Source: CAXBNB01 sp040151475
GTDB lineage: Bacteria; Bacteroidota; Bacteroidia; Cytophagales; Cyclobacteriaceae
DNA: 50,053 bases
Direction of reading: 5' to 3'
Assembly (NCBI RefSeq): GCF_040151475.1
Contig: NZ_JBDKWG010000095.1
Coordinates: 1 to 50,053 of the forward strand
Numbering within the stretch: the first letter of the stretch is position 1; the number at the start of each line of letters is the position of its first letter. Made by a program: the position numbers and the translations under genes. Shown here one piece after another: positions 34,870 to 42,658 of the stretch. A model generated the notes under the pieces. The model was given only the letters and a program-made list of their open reading frames with translations, ran no database searches and was not told where the DNA came from.

Positions 34870-36351
34870 TTGAGGCTTCTTAATAATTACCAATATATCT
34901 TTTGGGGCACTATTTCTATTTTAATAATTTCAGCACTGGGAATGTTGCTTTTGCCCTATTTTCCTAAAACGGACTTGCCGGTACTCCTGCTATTTATCGG
35001 ACGTTTTCATCCCTTAATTCTACATTTCCCCATAGTAATCATTTTTTTGACATTGGCTTTGGAGTTTTTATATAAAACAAATCTCTTGCAAAGAAATGAA
35101 AGAACCATCGCTTTAATGTTGGGACTGGCTTCTTTATCAGTATTTTTTGTGGTATTAGCTGGCTACTTTCTGTTTGCTTCCGGTGAATACACGGGTGAAC
35201 TGATTATGAGTCATTTCAAAGCCGGAATATTTGCCGGATCTGGCATATTGATTACAACCGTGTTATACCTCATCGGCCAATATTCCAACCGGAAAATCCT
35301 TAACTTTTACTTTACCTCATTAATACTTACCAATGCGATAGTAGGATATGCGAGTCATTTGGGAGGTACCATCACTCATGGAAAGGATTACTTAACGGAA
35401 TACCTGCCTGAAATTTTCAATAAAAGAAATACAGCAACCAAGCCAAAAGAAGAAATGCTCGTGTATGAAGATCTGATCGTTCCATTTTTGACTACCAAAT
35501 GTATTTCGTGTCATAATGAGCACAAAACAAAAGGAGACTACTTGATGACATCTTATGCGACGCTGGTCAAAGGTGGAAAAAGTGGCAATAGTGGTTTGGT
35601 TAAGCACTATCCTGAACAAAGCGAACTTTATAAGAGGATCACACTTCCTGTTGACCATGACGACCACATGCCTCCGGAAGGGAAAAAGCCTTTGAGTTTG
35701 CATGAAATTGAAATAATGGAGTACTGGATAAACGCTGGTGCTTCCACTAAACAATTACTGATAGACATTCCTCAGGATTCTGCAATCACTCAAACAATCG
35801 AATCATATCTACCTGAATCAAGACGATTAAATGGAAAAATACTCAAACAAAAGGCTGAAAAAGAAAGACTCCTAACCGAACTCACAGAACTGGCTAAAAA
35901 ACTAAATGTATCGGTACAAGAAGATCAAACCTCTGAGGAGAATTTCTTCACACTTTCCATGCAATTCCCGCCTGCAAATTTCACAGGTGAACAACTCAAA
36001 GAATTACAAGCATATTTTCTTCTTTTCACCAAAGTATCGTTGGTAGCCAGCGACATCAAAGACGATGATTTGTTCCTTATAGGCCAAATGACCAACTTGC
36101 GGGAATTGTACCTGCAAAAAACAGCCATCAACGGGAGTGGGTTGGTTTACCTCAAAGACCTGCAATATTTGGAAAGATTGAACCTATCATTTACACAAAC
36201 CAACGATGCTACTGTCTTAGAAGTGTTACAGTTCCCGTCCTTAAAGCAAGTGTATCTTTTCGGCAGCCAGGTTTCTCCGCAGGTTCTTCAGGCTCTTCGG
36301 GCAAATCAATTGTCCAGGGAATTTCTTTTGGAAGAAGGGCCTTATAATTAG
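34870..36351 (+). CDS. Membrane cytochrome c/LRR hybrid protein (DUF2231-like N-terminus)
   Basis: A 493-residue protein with three parts. Residues ~1-165 contain about five membrane segments (TISILIISALGMLLLPY, PLILHFPIVIIFLTLALEFL, FFVVLAGYFLFASGEYTGEL) resembling DUF2231; the HPLILHFP and GEYTGEL/MSHFKAG histidines could bind heme. Residues ~190-290 are a PSCyt1-like cytochrome c domain (CISCHNEHKTKGDYLM, CxxCH at 211-215, then DHMPPEGKKPL and YWINAGAS). Residues ~315-345 are a charged helix. The C-terminus has short leucine-rich repeats (NLRELYLQKTAINGSGLVYL, YLERLNLSFTQTNDATVL). The start is a TTG at 34870, since a stop lies 33 bases upstream and no ATG fits. It probably passes electrons with the preceding secreted cytochrome; inference. 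Confidence 0.82.
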   Translation: MRLLNNYQYIFWGTISILIISALGMLLLPYFPKTDLPVLLLFIGRFHPLILHFPIVIIFLTLALEFLYKTNLLQRNERTIALMLGLASLSVFFVVLAGYFLFASGEYTGELIMSHFKAGIFAGSGILITTVLYLIGQYSNRKILNFYFTSLILTNAIVGYASHLGGTITHGKDYLTEYLPEIFNKRNTATKPKEEMLVYEDLIVPFLTTKCISCHNEHKTKGDYLMTSYATLVKGGKSGNSGLVKHYPEQSELYKRITLPVDHDDHMPPEGKKPLSLHEIEIMEYWINAGASTKQLLIDIPQDSAITQTIESYLPESRRLNGKILKQKAEKERLLTELTELAKKLNVSVQEDQTSEENFFTLSMQFPPANFTGEQLKELQAYFLLFTKVSLVASDIKDDDLFLIGQMTNLRELYLQKTAINGSGLVYLKDLQYLERLNLSFTQTNDATVLEVLQFPSLKQVYLFGSQVSPQVLQALRANQLSREFLLEEGPYN

Positions 36352-36411
36352 GCACTTCGAAACTCAACTCATCACACTTTTGAATAGAATTCACAGAACA
36401 CAATGAGTTTA

Positions 36412-36444
36412 TTTGTTCGGTAAAAGATTTATTCCCTAAATTTA
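36412..36444 (+). promoter_or_regulatory. Promoter for the beta-trefoil protein gene
   Basis: TTTG (36412-36415), 21 bases, then TAAATTTA (36437-36444), close to the Bacteroidota TTTG-N19-21-TAnnTTTG pattern. The start codon is 29 bases downstream. Confidence 0.5.
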
Positions 36445-36472
36445 AAAGAATAATAAACCTAACCCTCCTACA

Positions 36473-37288
36473 ATGAAATTAAGTCATATTGTTACTATAG
36501 TACTACTATTAATATTCTCTTCTGCAAAAGCACAACAAGTATATCAACTTCAGAATAGATGGAAATCCAATGAATATATACATGTAGAACAAATTACTCC
36601 ATCATCAGGAGCTATTCAGCCGGGATGGTTGAGTGCGCAATGGATTTTTGAGCCTGTTAGTGGCACATCATTTTATAAGATTAAAAACAAATGGAGAAAT
36701 CAATACCTCCATATAGAAAAAGGTTCATTGATATGCAGTACTATAGAACCCGGATGGTATAGTGCACAATGGAGTTTGGAGCCGGTAGCAGGAACATCAT
36801 TCTACAGAATTCGCAATAGATGGAAGCCGCAGGTAGCAATGCACAATCAAAACGGAAAACTAGAAGCCGGATCAGTAGATTTGGGGTGGTGGAGTGCACA
36901 ATGGCAAACAGTAAAACCCGGTAGTACACCTTCATCATCTGGTGTCGTAACTCAAACTACTTCTACCCCTTTAAAGCGAAGTGACAATCCAGGTGCCTTT
37001 AAACCAGAGCATAATGGACGTATAGAAACAGCTGTCGTTAGATATACCGATCGCATATATTTGATTGGCAATACTTCAGTATCCAAAGGGAATAAAATCT
37101 ATTTCTTTAAGCAGGAAGTTGTAGTTTCCAATAAAAATGGACTTTCTTTTGATCCAAAAAACCCTGCCATCGGTGGTCAGGTATTTACTGTGGTAGAGAC
37201 TGAACCAAAACTCAAGCTGGATCGACCAATGCCCATGATGAGAAACACTGACAATAGCAGCTTTTCTTTTGTTGTGGAAGTTTATTAA
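36473..37288 (+). CDS. Exported protein with three Trp-rich beta-trefoil repeats
   Basis: A 271-residue protein with a signal peptide (MKLSHIVTIVLLLIFSSAKA, cut before QQVYQL). Three repeats of about 47 residues follow. They start YQLQNRWKSNEYIHVEQ, YKIKNKWRNQYLHIEK and YRIRNRWKPQVAMHNQ, and each ends with a conserved GW(L/Y/W)SAQW motif. This matches ricin-type beta-trefoil (RICIN) lectin or actin-crosslinker-like folds with three lobes. The C-terminal ~110 residues (from VVTQTTSTPLKR) are a separate domain with no family I recognise. Carbohydrate or surface binding is inferred. The gene is monocistronic, with its own promoter and the nitrate reductase promoter downstream. Confidence 0.78.
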   Translation: MKLSHIVTIVLLLIFSSAKAQQVYQLQNRWKSNEYIHVEQITPSSGAIQPGWLSAQWIFEPVSGTSFYKIKNKWRNQYLHIEKGSLICSTIEPGWYSAQWSLEPVAGTSFYRIRNRWKPQVAMHNQNGKLEAGSVDLGWWSAQWQTVKPGSTPSSSGVVTQTTSTPLKRSDNPGAFKPEHNGRIETAVVRYTDRIYLIGNTSVSKGNKIYFFKQEVVVSNKNGLSFDPKNPAIGGQVFTVVETEPKLKLDRPMPMMRNTDNSSFSFVVEVY

Positions 37289-37398
37289 AGAATAAATCCA
37301 GATTCATATTTTGGTGCAAATAATATACATAACTGACTGAATTTTACTTGCACAATTCAAAAGATGGAGACTACAAGAACTACTCTAAGTCTAATCAT

Positions 37399-37473
37399 TA
37401 CGTAATCAGTATATTTATTTTACGTATAAATTACGTAATTATACGTAATTTTATTTTCATTTGAATATATTTG
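37399..37473 (+). promoter_or_regulatory. nasA promoter with four phased TACGTA boxes
   Basis: TACGTA lies at 37399-37404, 37421-37426, 37432-37437 and 37442-37447; start-to-start steps are 22, 11 and 10 bases. A perfect -7 box, TATATTTG (37466-37473), follows. The last TACGTA sits where the -33 TTTG element should be, which is the geometry of an activator site overlapping the -33 region. Transcription would start near 37480, about 40 bases before the ATG at 37519. Confidence 0.68.
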
Positions 37474-37518
37474 TCGTTCTATAATTGTTCCAATAAAAAC
37501 GACACCAATAGATTCTCA

Positions 37519-40500
37519 ATGAAAAACAGCAAACATAACAAGATCAAGTCAACATGCTCTTATTGTGGAGTGGGCTGTGGAATAGAAGTTTTAGTTGATA
37601 AAAGAGACGTAATTGAAGTGACTGGAGATGAGAGTCATCCTGTAAACAAAGGAATGCTTTGCTCTAAAGGAAGAAACTTAAACTACGTAGTTCAGGATCA
37701 AACTGACCGTTTATTGTATCCCAAAATGAGATGGAGTAAAAGCCATCCTATGCAACGTATAGATTGGGATACAGCGATTAACAGAGCTGCTGCCGTTTTC
37801 AGGTCTCTTATTAAAGAATATGGTTCGGATTCTGTAGGATTGTACGTTTCAGGGCAATGCCTTACAGAAGAATACTACCTTGCTAACAAACTTACTAAAG
37901 GCTTTCTAGGCACAAACAACATTGACACCAATTCCAGATTATGCATGAGTTCGGCTGTGATGGGGTATGTAAAAAGTCTTGGAGAAGATGCTGTACCTAT
38001 ATCCTATGAAGACATAGAATTAGCTGATTGCTTCATGATAGCGGGTGCCAATCCGGCCTGGTGTCACCCCATCCTTTTCAGGCGGCTGGAAAAACACAAA
38101 GAACAAAACCCTAAAACGAAAATCATAGTGGTAGATCCGAGAGTAACAGACACTTGTGTCCTGGCAGATCTTCACATCCAATTAAAACCCGGGACAGACA
38201 CTATACTATACCATGCTATAGGCCAGGTATTGATAGAAAACGGTGATTATGATTCGACTTTTGTGCAACACCACGCAGAGGGTTTTGATAAATACAAAGA
38301 GCAGGTTTTTGCTACCTCTCTTGAAACTGCCTCAGAAATATGTGATGTTCCCGTGGAACAAATCATAAAGGCTGCAGGGATGATTGGCAATGCCAATGCA
38401 TTTATCACCATGTGGACGATGGGGCTCAACCAAAGCAATGAAGGTGTAAATAAAAACCTGGCGTTAATCAATTTGAATCTGATCACAGGTCAAATTGGTA
38501 AGCCCGGATCAGGACCATTTTCCCTTACAGGACAACCCAACGCCATGGGAGGAAGAGAAGTTGGTGGTATGGCCTCACTACTCGCAGCACATCGCATACA
38601 ATCCAATCCTGAGCATCGAAAAGAAGTGGCAAAATTTTGGGGAGTTGAATCGTTACCTTCAAAACCAGGGCTCACAGCTGTTGAAATGTTTGAAGCCCTC
38701 AAATCAGGTAAAATGAAAGCCATTTGGGTAATATGTACAAACCCTTCAGTTAGCATGCCTAATGCTTCAATAGTCGATGAAGCACTGAAATTAGCAAAAT
38801 TTGTAATCGTACAAGATATCTCAGAAAAATCAGATACCATCAAGTATGCAGACTTGATCCTTCCAGCAGCAGGATGGCTGGAAAAAGAAGGAACGATGAC
38901 AAATTCAGAACGAAGGATTAGTTATCTCAACAAATTGACAGACCCACCCGGTGAAACATTGGCCGACAGTGAAATTCTCATCCGATTTGCCAAAGCGATG
39001 GGCTTTCATGGCTTTGATTACAACAACTTAAGTGAAGTCTATGACGAGCATTGTGAATTGACAAAAGGAACAAATATTGATATTTCCGGGCTCAATTATG
39101 AGCGATTAAAAAAAGAAGGTACTATACAATGGCCTGTACCCACCATAGATCACCCGGGCACTCCTCGCCTTTTCACGGATCATAAGTTTTACACTCCCAG
39201 TGGCAAAGCTCAAATACTGACCTCAGGAGCAGAAAACGAGACCGAAGCAACCAACACTGATTTTCCTTTAATCCTCACAACTGGCCGCATCAGAGATCAA
39301 TGGCATACCATGACTCGCACCGGAAAGGTAAGCAAATTAAACAAGCACCTTCCCAAACCGTTTTTGGAAATTCACCCAATTGATGCCGTAGCAAGAGGAA
39401 TAGAAGAAGGCGTTCCGGTAGAAATCAGTAACAAAAGAGGAACCGTAAGGGTAAACGCTGTTATTACCAATAAAATAAAACAAGGAGTAGTATTCCTTCC
39501 CATGCATTGGGGTAAAATATTGCAAAACAACTTTGGAAGAGCAAATAACCTGACAGACAACAGCTATGACCCTGTCTCAAAACAACCGGGACTTAAGTTT
39601 TCAGCAGTTCAGGTACAACTTTATAAAAAAGACAAACAAAAAATCATTATTGTAGGTGCTGGTGCTGCGGCTTACCGCTTTATCAACACTTTTAGAAACT
39701 ACAATACAAAAGATGAAATTCATGTATTTTCAAAGGAAGCTCATCCATTTTACAACAGAGTACTATTACCTGAATATGTAAACGAACAAGTTGATTTTGA
39801 TCACTTATTGAAGTTTAAATATGGTGAATTTGAAAAATTGAATGTGCACCTACACGTTTCAAACAGTATCGATCAGGTTAAAAGAGATGTCAAGCAAGTG
39901 ATCGACTCCAAAGGTGAAAGCCATAGTTACGACTTGCTGATTATGGCTACAGGTAGCCGTGCCTTTGTACCCAATAATGTACCCATGCATTTGCCCGGCA
40001 TGTTTACCATGCGCAACAAAGACAATGCCGATATGCTTAAGCAACACCTGGACAATGATGGTCATGTAACTATCGTTGGTGGAGGGCTGTTGGGACTGGA
40101 ACTGGCAGCTGCATTGTCAGAAATCGACATTGAAGTCTCCATCATCCAACTTGCATCAAGGCTGATGGAACGACAGTTGGACACTTTGGCAAGCAACCTG
40201 CTGCGTACTAAGGTAGAAGAAATGAATATTAAAGTATATGTCAACGACGAAGTACAAAACATCAATATTCTGAACAATACCAAAAAGCTACAAGTAGATC
40301 TCAAAAGTGGCAAATCGCTTGAAAGCAATGCAGTAGTCTATGCTATAGGCACCAGACCCAATACCGAACTTGCTATTGAAGCAGGGTTGGATTGTGGACG
40401 TGGAGTCAAAGTAAATGATTACCTGCAAACCAGTGATCCTGATATCTATGCAATCGGCGAAATTGCCGAGCACGAAGGGAAAATGAACGGCACCACGGCA

Positions 40501-41046
40501 GCTGCCGAAGAACAAGCTGATGTTGCAGCACGATCTATTATTGGAGATCTGACCAGCATGTATAAAGGCACTGTATCCATGAATATCCTCAAGTTTGCCA
40601 ACCTCGACCTGTGCTCTATTGGGAATCCCCAAATACCCGTAGGAAATAACGACTATGATGAAATTCTATTCATAGACAAAGCCAAGATATATTATAAGAA
40701 ATGTATTATTCATAACGATAGGCTAATGGGAGCAATCCTTATGGGTGATAAGTCTGAGTTCCCTGAATTTAAAGATTTGATAGAAAACGGAGTAGAACTT
40801 TCTGACAAAAGAATGCAGCTACTTCGTACAGGCAAAACCCCGGAACCTATAATTGGTAAGCTGGTTTGCTCCTGCAACAATGTTGGAACAGGAAACATCC
40901 AAAAAGTAATAGATACCGGATGTACACAACTCAACGAGCTGTGTACATCAACAGGAGCAGGACTAGGGTGTGGCAGTTGCAAGGGAGAATTGCAAAATAT
41001 GATCAACAAAACCAAAGTGCTTGAAAAAGAATTGATCAACGCTTAA
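37519..41046 (+). CDS. nasA: Assimilatory nitrate reductase fused to FAD/NAD(P)H reductase and BFD [2Fe-2S] domain
   Basis: A 1175-residue single-chain cytosolic nitrate reductase. Residues ~1-705 are the Mo-bis-MGD catalytic part: [4Fe-4S] ligands Cys13, Cys16, Cys20 and Cys48 (CSYCGVGCG, GMLCSKGRN), and the probable Mo ligand Cys142 (NSRLCMSSAVMGY), with GPFSLTGQPNAMGGREVGGM. From residue ~708 a pyridine nucleotide-disulfide reductase domain follows (IIIVGAGAAAYRF, TIVGGGLLGLELAAALSE). The end is a BFD-like [2Fe-2S] domain with Cys1117, Cys1119, Cys1151 and Cys1154 (CSCNN, GLGCGSC). In Klebsiella and Bacillus the reductase part is a separate subunit. I start at the ATG 37519, because the upstream TTG at 37471 lies inside the -7 promoter box. 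Confidence 0.93.
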   Translation: MKNSKHNKIKSTCSYCGVGCGIEVLVDKRDVIEVTGDESHPVNKGMLCSKGRNLNYVVQDQTDRLLYPKMRWSKSHPMQRIDWDTAINRAAAVFRSLIKEYGSDSVGLYVSGQCLTEEYYLANKLTKGFLGTNNIDTNSRLCMSSAVMGYVKSLGEDAVPISYEDIELADCFMIAGANPAWCHPILFRRLEKHKEQNPKTKIIVVDPRVTDTCVLADLHIQLKPGTDTILYHAIGQVLIENGDYDSTFVQHHAEGFDKYKEQVFATSLETASEICDVPVEQIIKAAGMIGNANAFITMWTMGLNQSNEGVNKNLALINLNLITGQIGKPGSGPFSLTGQPNAMGGREVGGMASLLAAHRIQSNPEHRKEVAKFWGVESLPSKPGLTAVEMFEALKSGKMKAIWVICTNPSVSMPNASIVDEALKLAKFVIVQDISEKSDTIKYADLILPAAGWLEKEGTMTNSERRISYLNKLTDPPGETLADSEILIRFAKAMGFHGFDYNNLSEVYDEHCELTKGTNIDISGLNYERLKKEGTIQWPVPTIDHPGTPRLFTDHKFYTPSGKAQILTSGAENETEATNTDFPLILTTGRIRDQWHTMTRTGKVSKLNKHLPKPFLEIHPIDAVARGIEEGVPVEISNKRGTVRVNAVITNKIKQGVVFLPMHWGKILQNNFGRANNLTDNSYDPVSKQPGLKFSAVQVQLYKKDKQKIIIVGAGAAAYRFINTFRNYNTKDEIHVFSKEAHPFYNRVLLPEYVNEQVDFDHLLKFKYGEFEKLNVHLHVSNSIDQVKRDVKQVIDSKGESHSYDLLIMATGSRAFVPNNVPMHLPGMFTMRNKDNADMLKQHLDNDGHVTIVGGGLLGLELAAALSEIDIEVSIIQLASRLMERQLDTLASNLLRTKVEEMNIKVYVNDEVQNINILNNTKKLQVDLKSGKSLESNAVVYAIGTRPNTELAIEAGLDCGRGVKVNDYLQTSDPDIYAIGEIAEHEGKMNGTTAAAEEQADVAARSIIGDLTSMYKGTVSMNILKFANLDLCSIGNPQIPVGNNDYDEILFIDKAKIYYKKCIIHNDRLMGAILMGDKSEFPEFKDLIENGVELSDKRMQLLRTGKTPEPIIGKLVCSCNNVGTGNIQKVIDTGCTQLNELCTSTGAGLGCGSCKGELQNMINKTKVLEKELINA

Positions 41047-41071
41047 TTCGTATTTTATTACCTAATTTTGA

Positions 41072-42538
41072 ATGGAAACTTTAACCAAAAAGGAAGTGAG
41101 TAGCTCAGTAGAAAAAAAGAAACGTGACCTGGTACGTGTTTTCGTAAAAGGTGGCATCATTTCTCCTGGCGATTTTCACAAAATCATCAATACTGCAAGT
41201 GATCTCGGTGCAGAATACATCCATTTTGGATCAAGGCAAGACATTCTGTTTCCTGTAAATGACCGCAACAAACCTGCTTTGGATGAAACATTCAAGTCCA
41301 TCAATACAGAGTATGAAATCAATAAGTTTTTGCATCAAAACATAGTTTGTTCTTATGTAGCACTCGATGTGATGCCTAATAAAAAATGGCTGGTGCCCCA
41401 TGTATATCATTATATTTTGGACAGTTTTGAATACCGCCCTAAGTTGAGAATCAACATTGTAGATCCCAGTCAGAGCCTTGTTCCTTTATTCACAGGAAAC
41501 ATCAACTTTATTGCTTCCTCAGTGGAAAACTACTGGTATGTTTACCTTCGTTTTGGAAAGTCAACTGCTTTTCCCAAAGCACTCCCGTTTTTGATATATG
41601 GCTATGACATTGCCAAGCTTGCAAAAGCCATTGAAGACCTTAACCTGCTTCAGGCAGAAATAGACATACAGGAAATCTCCGACAAACTCCTTCATGAAAT
41701 AAGAATCAATATTCAAGCCTATACTGAAGAACTCCGATTTCCTGTTACTCACTTCCCGTATTATGAAGGCATCAACAGAAAATCCGATGGGAAATATTGG
41801 TTGGGGCTGTATTGGAGAAACAACAGCTTCAGTATTCCTTTTCTCAGAGAGCTTTGCAAACGATGTATCGACACCAACGTAGGAAAAATAAGCCTTACTC
41901 CCTGGAAATCTTTTGTAATAAAGGGAATACAAGAATCGGACAGAGTGGGTTGGGAAAAATTTATGGGTAGCAACGGAATGAATCTCAGGCATTCTGCCTT
42001 GGAATTGAACTGGCACCTTCCGGTTTTGGATGAAGAAGCCATGGAGCTCAAAAACTACCTCGTAAGGGCTCTGGATCAGCAAGATATCAGTACTTCAGGA
42101 TTGACCTTTACTATAAAAACTTCGGACGACATTATATTATTCACCTCTGTGGTCATTGAAAAAAACAATGACACCAATGTTTTCGACACTTACAATATCT
42201 TGTATTCAAAAGATTTCAACCCAAATCTCAGTGAATACTTCTACTATGCTAAAAACATAACCAGAGAAGTCATCCCTCCCTTGCTTATGGAATTGAGCCT
42301 CAAATACTATGAGCAGCTCGAAGAAGAGCCCAAACCTACAACTGAACACTCGACAGAAAAGGCTAAAAAGGACCAATTGCTCTATCAATGTACAAATTGC
42401 CTGACCATATATGATCAGGCTTATGGCGATAGCAATGCCAACATAAAATCCGGAGTAGCCTTTCCTGATCTACCTGCAGATTATACCTGTCCCCTCTGTG
42501 GAAGTAAGAAAGAAAATTTTAAAGTGGTCGGAAAATAA
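41072..42538 (+). CDS. Siroheme-less nitrite/sulfite reductase-like protein with C-terminal rubredoxin domain
   Basis: A 488-residue cytosolic protein, 25 bases after nasA and surely in the same operon. The N-terminal part has two copies of the ferredoxin-like half domain found in nitrite/sulfite reductases and CobG: VRVFVKGGIISPGDFHKIIN then FGSRQDILFPV (about residues 22-65), and YWLGLYWRNNSFSIPFLREL then GKISLTPWKSFVIKGI (about 235-290). The Cys-x5-Cys and Cys-x3-Cys ligands for siroheme/[4Fe-4S] are absent; the only other pair is Cys262/Cys265. The C-terminus is a rubredoxin: CTNC at 440-443 and CPLC at 473-476 with GVAFPDLPADYTCPLCG. A role as electron carrier or assembly/docking factor for nitrate or nitrite reductase is inferred. 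Confidence 0.82.
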   Translation: METLTKKEVSSSVEKKKRDLVRVFVKGGIISPGDFHKIINTASDLGAEYIHFGSRQDILFPVNDRNKPALDETFKSINTEYEINKFLHQNIVCSYVALDVMPNKKWLVPHVYHYILDSFEYRPKLRINIVDPSQSLVPLFTGNINFIASSVENYWYVYLRFGKSTAFPKALPFLIYGYDIAKLAKAIEDLNLLQAEIDIQEISDKLLHEIRINIQAYTEELRFPVTHFPYYEGINRKSDGKYWLGLYWRNNSFSIPFLRELCKRCIDTNVGKISLTPWKSFVIKGIQESDRVGWEKFMGSNGMNLRHSALELNWHLPVLDEEAMELKNYLVRALDQQDISTSGLTFTIKTSDDIILFTSVVIEKNNDTNVFDTYNILYSKDFNPNLSEYFYYAKNITREVIPPLLMELSLKYYEQLEEEPKPTTEHSTEKAKKDQLLYQCTNCLTIYDQAYGDSNANIKSGVAFPDLPADYTCPLCGSKKENFKVVGK

Positions 42539-42602
42539 AATACATCTATTTAAAAAATTCAATATTAGCCCTTAGAATTATCAGGCAATCCTTTAATAGA
42601 AA

Positions 42603-42610
42603 TAAATTTG
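42603..42610 (+). promoter_or_regulatory. Candidate -7 box for the haloperoxidase-like gene
   Basis: TAAATTTG fits TAnnTTTG and lies 49 bases before the start codon. I see no -33 TTTG at the right spacing. Confidence 0.35.
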
Positions 42611-42658
42611 GAAAAATAATGTTAGCCTATATTTTTTATAAAATGTTAGATTTACATT

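Noticed and set aside
37471..37518. TTG start at 37471 for the nitrate reductase
   Set aside because: The TTG is the end of a perfect -7 promoter box (TATATTTG), so it cannot be translated from that promoter. ATG 37519 fits the family.
37684..37689. TACGTA within AACTACGTAGTT in the nasA coding region
   Set aside because: It encodes Asn-Tyr-Val-Val and lies far from any start. Treated as coding coincidence, as are the copies at 2962, 18588 and 24957.
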